Assembly (NCBI GenBank): GCA_017504625.1
Contig: JAFVQU010000004.1
Span: 1 to 51,821 of the forward strand
Reading direction: 5' to 3'
From: Clostridia bacterium
Lineage (GTDB): Bacteria > Bacillota > Clostridia > Oscillospirales > CAG-272
DNA: 51,821 nucleotides
Each line of letters opens with the position of its first letter. The stretch's first letter is position 1. Position numbers and translations under genes: made by a program. Below, in pieces: positions 7,914-16,894 of the stretch. The notes under the pieces were generated by a model, which saw only the letters and a program-made list of their open reading frames with translations, was not told where the DNA came from and made no database searches.

Positions 7914-10900
7914 TTACTCGTAGAGCTTACCCATCTTCTGAAGTCTCTCGTACTTAGCCTTTGCATTAGCCTCTGCCTTTGCGAAGAGAGCTGCTGCTCT
8001 TTCGGGGTTAGACTGTGCAAGACGAGCGTAACGAGTTTCGTTCTTGATGAAGTCAACGTAGCTTGCGCTGGGCTCCTTACAATCTATCGTGAGCTTGTTG
8101 CCCTCGAGAGTAGGATTGTATCTGAATGTCTGCCAGTAGCCTGCCTCAACTGCCTTCTTCATCTCAAGCTGGCAGTTCTGCATACCGCCCTTAGCGATAC
8201 CGTGCATCTCACAAGGAGCGTAACCGATAATAAGCGAAGGTCCGTTGTATGCCTCAGCCTCGGTAAGAGCCTTAAGAAGCTGGTTCATATCGTAGCCCAT
8301 AGCAACCTGTGCTACGTATACGTAGCCGTAGGACATAGCGATCTCTGCAAGGTTCTTCTTGCCGATTGCCTTACCTGCTGCTGCGAACTGTGCTACCTGA
8401 CCGATGTTGGAGGCCTTGGATGCCTGTCCACCGGTGTTGGAGTAAACCTCGGTATCAAATACGAATACGTTTACGTTCTCGCCCGATGCAAGCACGTGGT
8501 CAAGACCGCCGAAACCGATATCGTATGCCCAACCGTCACCACCGAAGATCCACATGGACTTCTTGGAGAGGTAATCCTTTTCAGCAAGGATTGCCTTTGC
8601 AGCCTCGTTACCGTCAACTGCCCAACCCTCGAGGAGCTCAACGAGAGCCTTTGTAGCCTTCTCGTTAGCTGCGCCGTCATCAAGAGTATTGAGGTACTCG
8701 TCGATGATTGCCTTGCACTTGTCGCAAGGAGCCTCAAGAGCCTTAACCTGAGCGATAAGTCTCTCGCGGATAGCCTTCTGACCGAGGTACATACCAAGAC
8801 CGTGCTCTGCGTTATCCTCGAAGAGCGAGTTAGCCCAAGCGGGACCGCGGCCGCTTTCCTTGTTTACGGTGTAAGGAGTAGAGGGAGCGGAGCCACCCCA
8901 GATCGACGAGCAACCGGTAGCGTTGGAGATATACATTCTCTCACCGAAGAGCTGGGTTACAAGACGAGCGTAAGAGGTTTCTGCACAACCTGCGCAAGAG
9001 CCCGAGAATTCGAGAAGGGGCTGCTTGAACTGGCTTCCCTTAATTGTGTTATTGATGATCTCGGGCTTCTCTGCTACGTTAGCAACTGCGTAATCAAACG
9101 CTGCCTGCTGCTCGGACTGAGTTGCCTGAGGAACCATACGGAGAGCGTACTTAGAAGGATCTGCCTTCTCACCTGCAGCTGCTGCCTTCTTGTCAACGTT
9201 CTGGTTAACGGGACAAGCCTTTACGCAGAGGGTACAACCCATACAGTCAAGGGGAGATACGGACATAGTAAACTTGTAGTTGGTCTTAAGAACGGGCTTC
9301 TGTGCGAACTTAGTAACCTCGGGAGCGTTAGCTGCTTCCTCTTCGGTCATTGCGAAGGGACGGATGGTTGCGTGAGGACATACGAATGCACAGCTGTTAC
9401 ACTGAATACAGTTCTCAGGCATCCACTCGGGAACCATAACCGCAACGCCTCTCTTCTCGTATGCAGCAGCACCCTGGGGGAACTGACCGTCTACGTACTT
9501 TTCAAACGCGGAAACGGGGAGATCGTCACCGTTCATTGCGTTGGTGGGGTTAACGATGTTGTTAACGAAGTCAACGAGCTCAGGACGAGTACCGGTAGCG
9601 AGAGACGCGGGAGCGTCATTCTCACAGGTAGCCCATGCTGCAGGAACGTCAACCTTAACGAATGCGTCTGCACCGGCATCAATTGCGGCATAGTTGAGGT
9701 CAACCATAGCCTGTCCCTTCTTGATGTAGGACTTGTATGCCATCTTCTTCATGTAGTCGATTGCCTCGGCTGCGGGAAGAATGTTTGCGAGTGCGAAGAA
9801 CGCGGACTGAAGAATGGTATTCTTAACCTTTGCGTTACCGATCTTCTTCATAGCAAGGCTGGTAGCGTCAATGGTGTAGAAGTTTACGTTGTTCTTTGCG
9901 AGGTACTGCTTAACTGCTGCGGGAAGGTGAGCCTCAAGCTCCTCAATGGTTGTCCACTGGCAGTCAAGGAGGAAGGTACCGCCGGGCTTAACATCGGAAA
10001 CCATATCGTACTTGTTGAGGTACGCCTGGTTGTGACAAGCTACGAAGTCCGCCTTGTTGATGTAGTAGGGGGACTTGATGGGGCTGTCACCGAAACGAAG
10101 GTGAGAAATGGTGATACCACCGGTCTTCTTCGAGTCGTACTGGAAGTAAGCCTGAATGAACTTGTCGGTGTGGTCACCGATGATCTTTATAGAGTTCTTG
10201 TTTGCACCAACGGTTCCGTCGCCGCCAAGACCCCAGAACTTACAAGCAATAGTGCCTGCGGGAGCGGTGTCGGGAGCGGGCTTTTCCTCAAGGGAAAGAC
10301 CGGTTACGTCATCAACGATACCGACAGTGAAGTTAGCCTTGGGAGCATCCTTAGCCAAGTTCTCGTATATAGCGAATACGGAGGAAGGAGGAGTATCCTT
10401 AGAACCGAGACCGTAACGACCGCCAACTACCTTAACGTCGTTCTTACCCTGAGTTGCAAGAGCGGTAACAACGTCGAGATAGAGAGGCTCACCGAGAGAG
10501 CCGGGCTCCTTGGTTCTGTCAAGAACTGCGATCTTCTTGCAGGATGCGGGAATAGCCGCGATAAGTCTTTCAGCGGAGAAAGGACGGTAAAGTCTTACCT
10601 TGATAAGACCGACCTTTTCGCCGTTTGCGTTCATATAGTCGATAACTTCTTCAATTACGTCACAAACGGAGCCCATAGCGATGATTACTCTGTCAGCGTC
10701 GGGAGCACCGTAGTAGTTGAAGGGCTTGTAGTTAGTGCCAAGCTTTGCGTTGACCTTGTCCATGTACTCCTCAACGACAGCGGGAAGTGCATCGTAGAAC
10801 TTGTTGCAAGCCTCTCTGTGCTGGAAGAAGATATCACCGTTCTCTGCGGAGCCGCGGAGTGCGGGATGGTTAGGATTGAGTGCGTGTGCACGGAATGCTG

Positions 10901-11507
10901 CAACAGCGTCCTTATCAAGCATCTCCTCGAGATCAGCATAGTCCCAAGCCTCGATCTTCTGAATCTCGTGAGAGGTTCTGAAGCCGTCGAAGAAGTTAAG
11001 GAAAGGAACGCGACCCTTGATTGCGGAAAGGTGTGCAACTGCGCCGAGGTCCATTACTTCCTGAGGGTTGGTCTCTGCAAGCATTGCAAAACCGGTCTGA
11101 CGGCACGCGTAAACGTCGGAGTGGTCACCGAAAATGTTAAGCGCGTGAGATGCAACGCAACGTGCGGAAACGTGGAATACTGCAGGGAGAAGCTCACCTG
11201 CGATCTTGTACATGTTGGGGATCATCAAAAGAAGACCCTGAGAAGCGGTGTAAGTGGTGGTAAGAGCACCCGACGCGAGAGAGCCGTGAACAGTACCTGC
11301 CGCACCTGCCTCGGACTCCATCTCGGTTACCTTAACGGTAGTGCCGAAAACGTTCTTAAGACCCTGCGCTGCCCACTGGTCGGTGTAGTCTGCCATAGGG
11401 CTGGAAGGAGTTATGGGGAATATACCCGCAACTTCTGTGAAGGCGTAGCTTACGTGCGCCGCAGCCTGGTTACCGTCCATGGAAAGCTTTTTTCTTACGA
11501 TTGCCAT
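7914..11507 (-). CDS. nifJ: Pyruvate:ferredoxin (flavodoxin) oxidoreductase
   Basis: 1197 residues, the full single-chain PFOR length. The start at 11507 has AGGAGG 10 bases upstream and gives MAIVRKKLSMDGNQAA; the longer open frame adds no conserved residues. The enzyme oxidises pyruvate and CoA to acetyl-CoA and CO2 and reduces ferredoxin. Domains in order: N-terminal pyrimidine-binding domain (TEVAGIFPITPSSPMADY), CoA/transketolase-like region, gamma domain, EKR segment, a two-cluster ferredoxin domain (CIQCNSC from Cys700, CMGCTLC from Cys755), then the TPP domain with GSCAGCAE and GDGWAYDIGFGGLDHVLASG, and the STNTGGQ-like YSNTGGQ motif. Nothing is missing. Codon use is strongly biased, implying high expression. 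With nfnAB (41-43 kb) it links pyruvate oxidation to NAD(P)H balance. Confidence 0.97.
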   Translation of the reverse strand: MAIVRKKLSMDGNQAAAHVSYAFTEVAGIFPITPSSPMADYTDQWAAQGLKNVFGTTVKVTEMESEAGAAGTVHGSLASGALTTTYTASQGLLLMIPNMYKIAGELLPAVFHVSARCVASHALNIFGDHSDVYACRQTGFAMLAETNPQEVMDLGAVAHLSAIKGRVPFLNFFDGFRTSHEIQKIEAWDYADLEEMLDKDAVAAFRAHALNPNHPALRGSAENGDIFFQHREACNKFYDALPAVVEEYMDKVNAKLGTNYKPFNYYGAPDADRVIIAMGSVCDVIEEVIDYMNANGEKVGLIKVRLYRPFSAERLIAAIPASCKKIAVLDRTKEPGSLGEPLYLDVVTALATQGKNDVKVVGGRYGLGSKDTPPSSVFAIYENLAKDAPKANFTVGIVDDVTGLSLEEKPAPDTAPAGTIACKFWGLGGDGTVGANKNSIKIIGDHTDKFIQAYFQYDSKKTGGITISHLRFGDSPIKSPYYINKADFVACHNQAYLNKYDMVSDVKPGGTFLLDCQWTTIEELEAHLPAAVKQYLAKNNVNFYTIDATSLAMKKIGNAKVKNTILQSAFFALANILPAAEAIDYMKKMAYKSYIKKGQAMVDLNYAAIDAGADAFVKVDVPAAWATCENDAPASLATGTRPELVDFVNNIVNPTNAMNGDDLPVSAFEKYVDGQFPQGAAAYEKRGVAVMVPEWMPENCIQCNSCAFVCPHATIRPFAMTEEEAANAPEVTKFAQKPVLKTNYKFTMSVSPLDCMGCTLCVKACPVNQNVDKKAAAAGEKADPSKYALRMVPQATQSEQQAAFDYAVANVAEKPEIINNTIKGSQFKQPLLEFSGSCAGCAETSYARLVTQLFGERMYISNATGCSSIWGGSAPSTPYTVNKESGRGPAWANSLFEDNAEHGLGMYLGQKAIRERLIAQVKALEAPCDKCKAIIDEYLNTLDDGAANEKATKALVELLEGWAVDGNEAAKAILAEKDYLSKKSMWIFGGDGWAYDIGFGGLDHVLASGENVNVFVFDTEVYSNTGGQASKASNIGQVAQFAAAGKAIGKKNLAEIAMSYGYVYVAQVAMGYDMNQLLKALTEAEAYNGPSLIIGYAPCEMHGIAKGGMQNCQLEMKKAVEAGYWQTFRYNPTLEGNKLTIDCKEPSASYVDFIKNETRYARLAQSNPERAAALFAKAEANAKAKYERLQKMGKLYE

Positions 11508-11600
11508 GTTTGGAATTCCTCCTGAATTTATAAAAAAATTTTTTATTCTTATCTTGAAAATTTGCGCGCCAAAAAAACGGAAACAAATCTCCACCCTTTA

Positions 11601-11629
11601 TCATATCACATTTATCCCCAAAAGTAAAG
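11601..11629 (-). promoter_or_regulatory. Probable nifJ promoter
   Basis: Reading on the minus strand: TTTACT (11629-11624), 17-bp spacer, TATGAT (11606-11601) with a TG extension. It lies about 95 bp before the nifJ start. The 11508-11821 gap between the divergent nifJ and SGNH genes also holds the opposite promoter; apart from these two nothing else was recognised in it. Confidence 0.6.
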
Positions 11630-11753
11630 AGGTTTTTCAAAAAAAGAGCTTTATTTAACAAGAAATTTCAACAATGTGAAGCAATCATTGCCTTGTGTAG
11701 AGCAAATTAATTAAATATCAAATTGAAAGCCCTTTTTTTGATGCTTTTTATTA

Positions 11754-11782
11754 TTGACACCTTTTTAAAAAAATGTTAGACT
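11754..11782 (+). promoter_or_regulatory. Promoter of the SGNH hydrolase gene
   Basis: TTGACA 11754-11759, 17 bp, TAGACT 11777-11782, with TG at 11774-11775 compensating for the weak -10. The start at 11822 has AAGGAG before it. Confidence 0.7.
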
Positions 11783-11821
11783 ATTACCGTAGGCTTTTTA
11801 TCAGAAAATAAGGAGTTAAAA

Positions 11822-12478
11822 ATGAATCTTCAAGGACTTAAAATAAACTTTCTCGGCGACAGCATAACCGAGGGACACGGTACAAGCTCGCCCGATAAGA
11901 TTTACTGGGCGTTGCTCGGAAAAGAAACGGGAGCAACCGTTCGCGGATACGGAATTGGAGGCACGAGATTTGCTCATCAGAAAAATCCTTCTGTGTGGCC
12001 GCGTCATGATCTTGATTTCATTATGCGCGCAGAGACGATGGATGACGATGCTGACGTTGTTGTGGTTTTTGGTGGAACAAACGACTACGGACACGGCGAT
12101 GCTCCTATCGGAACTCCCTCGGACCGCGATGGAAACACCTTTTTTGGTGCTTGTCACAAGCTCTTTTCAGATCTTGTAAACAAATATCCCTCAGCAACTA
12201 TCGTTGTTATGACTCCCCTTCACCGCACAGGCGAGGATAATCCTCGCGGTGATTGCAATAAGCCACACGATTATGCGCCCCTTTCTACCTACGTCAAAAT
12301 AATCAAGGATGTAGCTGAATATTATTCCCTTCCACTACTCGATCTCTGGTCAATCAGTGGAATTCAGCCAAACGTTGAGGCGATAAGAGCAAAGTACTGT
12401 CCCGACGGACTTCATCCCAACGACGCGGGGCACGTGCTTATAAAGAACAGACTTGTTGGATTTTTAAAAACACTTTAA
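11822..12478 (+). CDS. SGNH/GDSL family hydrolase
   Basis: 218 residues, no signal peptide, so cytosolic. Block I is FLGDSITEG near residue 11 (nucleophile Ser15 in GDS), the oxyanion Gly is in YGIGGT near 46, Asn is in GGTNDYG near 85, and the Asp-His pair is in CPDGLHPND near 200. All four SGNH blocks are there, so it should be an active esterase or lipase-like enzyme acting on an O-acyl group, often on sugars. Substrate unknown. It is transcribed with the next gene (18 bp gap). Confidence 0.85.
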   Translation: MNLQGLKINFLGDSITEGHGTSSPDKIYWALLGKETGATVRGYGIGGTRFAHQKNPSVWPRHDLDFIMRAETMDDDADVVVVFGGTNDYGHGDAPIGTPSDRDGNTFFGACHKLFSDLVNKYPSATIVVMTPLHRTGEDNPRGDCNKPHDYAPLSTYVKIIKDVAEYYSLPLLDLWSISGIQPNVEAIRAKYCPDGLHPNDAGHVLIKNRLVGFLKTL

Positions 12479-12496
12479 CCTTGATCATAAATAAAA

Positions 12497-13387
12497 ATGC
12501 AAAAAATATTTGAATGTATACCTAATTTCAGTGAAGGAAGAGATCCTTCGATTGTGCTTGAATGTGTAAGTGCAGTCAAAAATACCGAAGGCATCACCCT
12601 GCTCAATTATACCTCTGACGTCGACCACAATCGCTCTGTTATCACATTTATGGGGGACGCAGAGGCTATTGAAAATGCGGCTATAGATCTCTGCAGAAAA
12701 ACAACCGCTCTTATCGACCTGCGCAAGCACTGCGGTGAGCATCCGCGCGTAGGCGCGCTTGACGTGCTTCCCATCGTTCCTCTTAAGGACGCAACTTTAG
12801 AAGAAGCAATTGAGCTTTCAAAAAGAATAGCGAAAAGATTATCCGACGAATGCGGCGTTCCTACCTATCTTTATGAGGACAGCGCAAGCGCGCCCCACAG
12901 AAAAAATCTTGCCGACGTGCGCCGAGGGGGCTTTGAAGCGCTCCCCGAAAAAACGAAAGATCGCGATTGGTTGCCCGATTTCGGAGAAAATTATCACAAG
13001 TCGGCGGGTGTTACGGTTGTTGGCGCGAGATTTTTCCTTATCGCGTATAATTTTGACCTTAAAACAAACGATTTAAGCATCGCAAAGGCAATTGCAAAAA
13101 AAATACGTCAGTCAAGCGGCGGACTTGAGTGCGTAAAGGCACTTGGAGTTATGCTTGAAAGCGAAAATAAGGCTCAGGTCACCGTAAATCTTACCGATTA
13201 CAGAAAAACTCCGCTTTACGTTTTAACTGAGGAGGTCAGACGCTTAGCTCACGAATACGGCACAGAGGTCGAAAGTGCCGAGCTTATAGGACTTATTCCC
13301 ATGCGCGCACTCACAGAAAGCGCCGCATACTACCTCGGCATTCGAGATTTTGAAAGTAAAACCAGAGTTATAGAGGAATTTTTGTGA
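12497..13387 (+). CDS. ftcD: Glutamate formimidoyltransferase
   Basis: 296 residues. The start MQKIFECIPNFSEGRDP, the VDHNRSVITFMG segment (His/Arg involved in folate/formimino transfer) and HPRVGALDVLPIVPL are hallmark blocks of the formimidoyltransferase domain. The enzyme moves the formimino group of N-formimidoyl-glutamate, a histidine breakdown product, to tetrahydrofolate. Only the transferase half is present; the cyclodeaminase half fused to it in animals is absent, as is usual in Clostridia. No clear Shine-Dalgarno precedes the ATG, so translation may depend on coupling with the upstream gene. No other histidine-degradation gene is in the window. Confidence 0.9.
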   Translation: MQKIFECIPNFSEGRDPSIVLECVSAVKNTEGITLLNYTSDVDHNRSVITFMGDAEAIENAAIDLCRKTTALIDLRKHCGEHPRVGALDVLPIVPLKDATLEEAIELSKRIAKRLSDECGVPTYLYEDSASAPHRKNLADVRRGGFEALPEKTKDRDWLPDFGENYHKSAGVTVVGARFFLIAYNFDLKTNDLSIAKAIAKKIRQSSGGLECVKALGVMLESENKAQVTVNLTDYRKTPLYVLTEEVRRLAHEYGTEVESAELIGLIPMRALTESAAYYLGIRDFESKTRVIEEFL

Positions 13388-13401
13388 GGAGATAAAAAAG
13401 A

Positions 13402-13442
13402 GAGGAGGAAACCATTTTTTTGCAAAAATAGGTTTCCTCCTC
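13402..13442 (+). terminator. Terminator hairpin of ftcD (repeat-family type)
   Basis: 12-bp stem 13402-13413 / 13431-13442 continued at the tip by a T/A stem. It lies 14 bp after the ftcD stop and has the same G-A-C-T build as the hairpins at 7859 and 29395. Confidence 0.7.
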
Positions 13443-13544
13443 CCTTTAAATTCCTCCACCTTCCAAAAAAACTCTTAAAAAAGATAAAAATGAATTTTTT
13501 TACTTTAAATGAACAAACCGTAGGATTTGAAGACAAAACATATT

Positions 13545-13590
13545 GAAAGTTCTTTGGGTACCTTTCTTCCAAGAAAGGTACGAAAAAAAC
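13545..13590. repeat. Dispersed palindromic repeat, copy 1
   Basis: The block GAAAGTTCTTTG is followed by an 11-bp stem (13558-13568 / 13571-13581) with a CC centre. A second copy in the opposite orientation is at 20583-20622. It lies between two convergent genes. Function unknown. Confidence 0.65.
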
Positions 13591-13596
13591 AAAACA

Positions 13597-13632
13597 CAGA
13601 AAAGGAAAGCACTCACGTGCTTTCCTTTTCTG
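13597..13632 (-). terminator. Terminator of the gyrA-linked gene
   Basis: Perfect 16-bp stem (13597-13612 / 13617-13632) with a four-base loop; on the minus strand it runs into a T-rich tract. It is 4 bp beyond the stop at 13637. Confidence 0.85.
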
Positions 13633-13636
13633 ATTT

Positions 13637-14317
13637 TTAATAAGTGGGAGAATCAAGGTACCAGTTGCCTCTTTCATAGATAAAGGAGAGATTTACTTCT
13701 ACTCTTTCGGGATTTTCGACCGTATAGCTTTCTATAACCACATTGATATATCCGCTATTTGACGGCCTTACTATTTTCATGGTAGAGTAGTCGTAAATTC
13801 TTTCTCTGATACCGAAATCCTTTGCGAGCATGCTTTGATAGAGATTGCCCGCATGCTCGTAAAAGCGAAGATACGCGCTTGCATTCCCCGTCATAACACC
13901 CTCAAAGGCTGTTTCATAGAGTGCTGAAAGATAGCTCTCGGAATAAACGGTAGCCGCCTTTGCTTTTATCATGTCGATATACTCAAAGGACGCAAGCTCG
14001 TTTACCTTATTGTAGGACACAAGATCCTCGTTATAGTATATTCCAAGTCTGTCTGAAAGCTCGTCCTCTCTGTGATACACGGGAAGTCCCGCGCCGAAGA
14101 ACACGGTATTAAGCTCCTTTGACTCCTCAATAAGAGAGATAAATCTATCCTTCATACCGTCGTCAAGCTTTGGGAGTCTTAATGCTACTATAAGAGTTAT
14201 CGCAATAGCTACCGCAAGCACTCCCGCGCCTACGCTTATCCAGATCTTTTGCTTTTTATTGAGCTTTATTTTATTTTTAGGCTTGTTATTATTCTTCTTC
14301 GCCGCTCTCGCCGCCAT
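13637..14317 (-). CDS. Membrane-anchored protein of unknown function, overlaps gyrA end
   Basis: 226 residues from ATG 14317. The N-terminus is very basic (Lys/Asn/Pro rich to about residue 25), followed by one membrane helix (IWISVGAGVLAVAIAITLIV), then an external domain of about 170 residues with no recognised motif. Topology is N-in, C-out. The start is uncertain: an upstream ATG at 14386 would add 23 basic residues but overlap gyrA by 98 bp; the chosen start overlaps by 29 bp. Both fall in the acidic gyrA tail, whose codons read as Lys/Ser in this frame. It is transcribed from the gyrA side and ends at the terminator 13597-13632. Function unknown. Confidence 0.75.
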   Translation of the reverse strand: MAARAAKKNNNKPKNKIKLNKKQKIWISVGAGVLAVAIAITLIVALRLPKLDDGMKDRFISLIEESKELNTVFFGAGLPVYHREDELSDRLGIYYNEDLVSYNKVNELASFEYIDMIKAKAATVYSESYLSALYETAFEGVMTGNASAYLRFYEHAGNLYQSMLAKDFGIRERIYDYSTMKIVRPSNSGYINVVIESYTVENPERVEVNLSFIYERGNWYLDSPTY

Positions 14318-16850
14318 CGTTGCTCTCGATAGCTGCTTCGGTTGCTTCGACCGCGTCTGCGACTTCTTCGATTTCTGCGTTTTCAATGCTCTCGTCCTCT
14401 TCCTCTTCCTTTGCGGTCTTGGTTACGTTAACGATTCTCTGACCTTCCTCAAGGCGCATTACGATTACGCCCGACGCGGTTCTCGAATAAGTCGAAACGT
14501 CGCTTGAGGGAGTTCTGATAATAATACCCTCGTTAGTGATCATCATAATATCGTCAGCGTCGTCAACCGAAATGATACCTGCCAAAAGTCCCGTCTTTTC
14601 GGTGAGGTTATGACAGATTACGCCTCCGCCTCCGCGGTTCTTCATAAGTCTGAAGTCGTCGAATTCGGTTCTCTTACCAAAGCCGTTTTCGGTAATGGTA
14701 AGAAGCTTCTTACCCTCCTCAACGTTAACTACGCCGATAACGCAATCATCACCCTTGAGCTTAATTCCGCGAACACCGCGTGCCTGTCTACCCATGGGAC
14801 GAACGTTGGACTCGTCAAATCTTACCGCGTTACCCTCACGCGTTGCAAGAATAAGCTCGTTATTACCGTCGGTCTTGGTTACAAAGAGAAGCTCGTCGCC
14901 CTCGTCGAGATTGATTGCGATCTTACCGCCCTTTCTCTGATACTCGTACTCGGAGAGCAAGGTCTTCTTGATAACACCCTGCTTGGTTACCATAGTGAGA
15001 TACTCACCCTCGGTAAACTCGTTTACGCTTATCATAGCGGTTACCTTTTCTCCGTCTTCAAGCTGGAGAATATTAACTATGTTAGTTCCCTTTGCGGTTC
15101 TCGATGCCTCGGGAATCTGGAATCCGCGGAGTGCCTGAACGCGACCTCTGTTAGTAAAGAAGAGGAGCGTCGAGTGGCTGTATACAGCCGTAACTCTCTC
15201 AATAAAGTCCTCGTCGCGAGTCGTCATTGCCGTAATACCCTTTCCGCCTCTGTGCTGAGCCGAATAGGTACCTGCGGGAAGTCGCTTGATATATCCTGCC
15301 TGCGTCATCGTAATTACGCAGTTGTGCTTTTCGATAAGGTCCTCAAGGTCGATGTCATCGATAGCAGGCTCGATTGCCGTACGGCGCTCGTCAGCATACT
15401 TTCTCTTGATCTCAAGAAGCTCGTTCTTGATGATCTCCTTGATCTTGCTCTCATCGGCGAGTATACCCTCAAGCTCGGATATAAGCGCGTAAAGACGCGC
15501 AAGCTCGTCCTCTATCTTCTGTCGCTCAAGTCCTGTAAGACGGCCGAGAGTCATCTCAACGATAGCCTGTGCCTGAATTTCGGAAAGACCGAATCTCTCC
15601 ATCAAGGTAACCTTGGATGCCGCGATAGACTCGCTCGTTTTCATTATCTCAACGATCTCGTCGATATTGTCATTTGCGATCTTATAGCCCTCGAAAATAT
15701 GCGCTCTTGCCTTTGCCTTGTCAAGATCGTACTGAGTTCTTCTTCGGATTACAGACTCCTGATGAACAATGTAGTAATCAAGTATCTGTGCAAGATTAAG
15801 TACCTTAGGCTCCTGACCGACAACAGCCAAGAAGTTAGCAGAGCAGGTATCCTGAAGCTGAGTATACTTATAAAGCTGATTGAGAATTACCTGTCCGTTA
15901 GCATCCTTCTTATACTCGATAACTATCTTCATTCCGTCTCTGCCCGACTCGTCGCGCATATCGGTAATTCCCTCTATTCTCTTGTCGTTTACAAGATTTG
16001 CAATCGACTCGCAAAGCATAGATTTGTTTACCATATAAGGAATTTCGGTAACTATAATAGTTCTCTTTTCCTCGTCAATCTCTGCCTTTGCTCTGACAAC
16101 TATTCTACCCTTACCCGTGGTATAAGCGTCAAGTATTCCGCTTGTACCGTGAATAGTTGCTCTGGTCGGGAAATCGGGGCCCTTGATAAACTGCATAAGG
16201 TCTTCGATCGAGCAATCGGGATTATCTATACGGTGAATAGTTCCGTCAATTACCTCACCGAGATTGTGAGGAGGAACGTTGGTTGCCATACCAACCGCAA
16301 TTCCGACAGATCCGTTTACAAGGAAATTCGGGAATCTTGAGGGAAGAACTGCAGGCTCACGAAGTCTGTTATCAAAGTTCGGCACAAAATCCACGACCTC
16401 TTTTTCAAGATCGCGCGTCATCTCGTCAGCTATTTTATCAAGTCTTGCCTCGGTATAACGGTAAGCCGCAGCACCGTCGCCGTCTACCGAACCGAAGTTA
16501 CCGTGTCCTTCGATAAGCGGATAACGAAGGCTGAAGGGCTGAGCCATTCTTACCATAGTTCCGTAAACAGAGCTGTCACCGTGAGGATGATAGCGTCCAA
16601 GCACGTTACCGACCGTAGTTGCAGACTTACGGAAGGGCTTATCATGAGTCAAGTGATCCTCATACATCGCGTAAATTACTCGGCGCTGACCGGGCTTCAT
16701 ACCGTCGCGCACGTCGGGAAGCGCTCTCGACATAATTACCGACATAGAATACTCGATAAAGGATTTTTTGACCTCCTTTTCCATATTTACGTCGACTATC
16801 TTCTGATTTTCAAACAAATAGACGTCGTTTTCGTGCTGATTCTTATCCAT
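14289..16850 (-). CDS. gyrA: DNA gyrase subunit A
   Basis: 853 residues. The cleavage-religation subunit of gyrase, which introduces negative supercoils with GyrB. N-terminal winged-helix/tower domain includes RALPDVRDGMKPGQRR, the catalytic Tyr132 in YRYTEARL and the quinolone region around 86-105. The C-terminal pinwheel carries the GyrA box as QHRGGKG, which separates it from topoisomerase IV ParC. Ends in a Glu-rich acidic tail of about 45 residues. AAGGGA precedes the ATG. The residue equivalent to E. coli Asp87 is glycine (Gly97), see findings. It follows mreD by 44 bp and is probably cotranscribed with mreC-mreD, an unusual neighbour for gyrA. Confidence 0.97.
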   Translation of the reverse strand: MDKNQHENDVYLFENQKIVDVNMEKEVKKSFIEYSMSVIMSRALPDVRDGMKPGQRRVIYAMYEDHLTHDKPFRKSATTVGNVLGRYHPHGDSSVYGTMVRMAQPFSLRYPLIEGHGNFGSVDGDGAAAYRYTEARLDKIADEMTRDLEKEVVDFVPNFDNRLREPAVLPSRFPNFLVNGSVGIAVGMATNVPPHNLGEVIDGTIHRIDNPDCSIEDLMQFIKGPDFPTRATIHGTSGILDAYTTGKGRIVVRAKAEIDEEKRTIIVTEIPYMVNKSMLCESIANLVNDKRIEGITDMRDESGRDGMKIVIEYKKDANGQVILNQLYKYTQLQDTCSANFLAVVGQEPKVLNLAQILDYYIVHQESVIRRRTQYDLDKAKARAHIFEGYKIANDNIDEIVEIMKTSESIAASKVTLMERFGLSEIQAQAIVEMTLGRLTGLERQKIEDELARLYALISELEGILADESKIKEIIKNELLEIKRKYADERRTAIEPAIDDIDLEDLIEKHNCVITMTQAGYIKRLPAGTYSAQHRGGKGITAMTTRDEDFIERVTAVYSHSTLLFFTNRGRVQALRGFQIPEASRTAKGTNIVNILQLEDGEKVTAMISVNEFTEGEYLTMVTKQGVIKKTLLSEYEYQRKGGKIAINLDEGDELLFVTKTDGNNELILATREGNAVRFDESNVRPMGRQARGVRGIKLKGDDCVIGVVNVEEGKKLLTITENGFGKRTEFDDFRLMKNRGGGGVICHNLTEKTGLLAGIISVDDADDIMMITNEGIIIRTPSSDVSTYSRTASGVIVMRLEEGQRIVNVTKTAKEEEEDESIENAEIEEVADAVEATEAAIESNDGGESGEEE

Positions 16851-16894
16851 TGAAAATTCCCTTTCTTTATATAGGCTTTTTCTTAAAATTTAAA

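Noticed and set aside
8202-11525. A 1107-residue open frame on the plus strand opposite nifJ
   Set aside because: It mirrors the codon bias of nifJ (few stops opposite highly biased codons), has no family similarity, is Cys/Leu/Val rich in an unnatural way and has no ribosome site.
14610-16340. 576-residue open frame opposite gyrA
   Set aside because: Antisense shadow of gyrA; composition is Leu/Ser/Cys-rich and no motif is visible.
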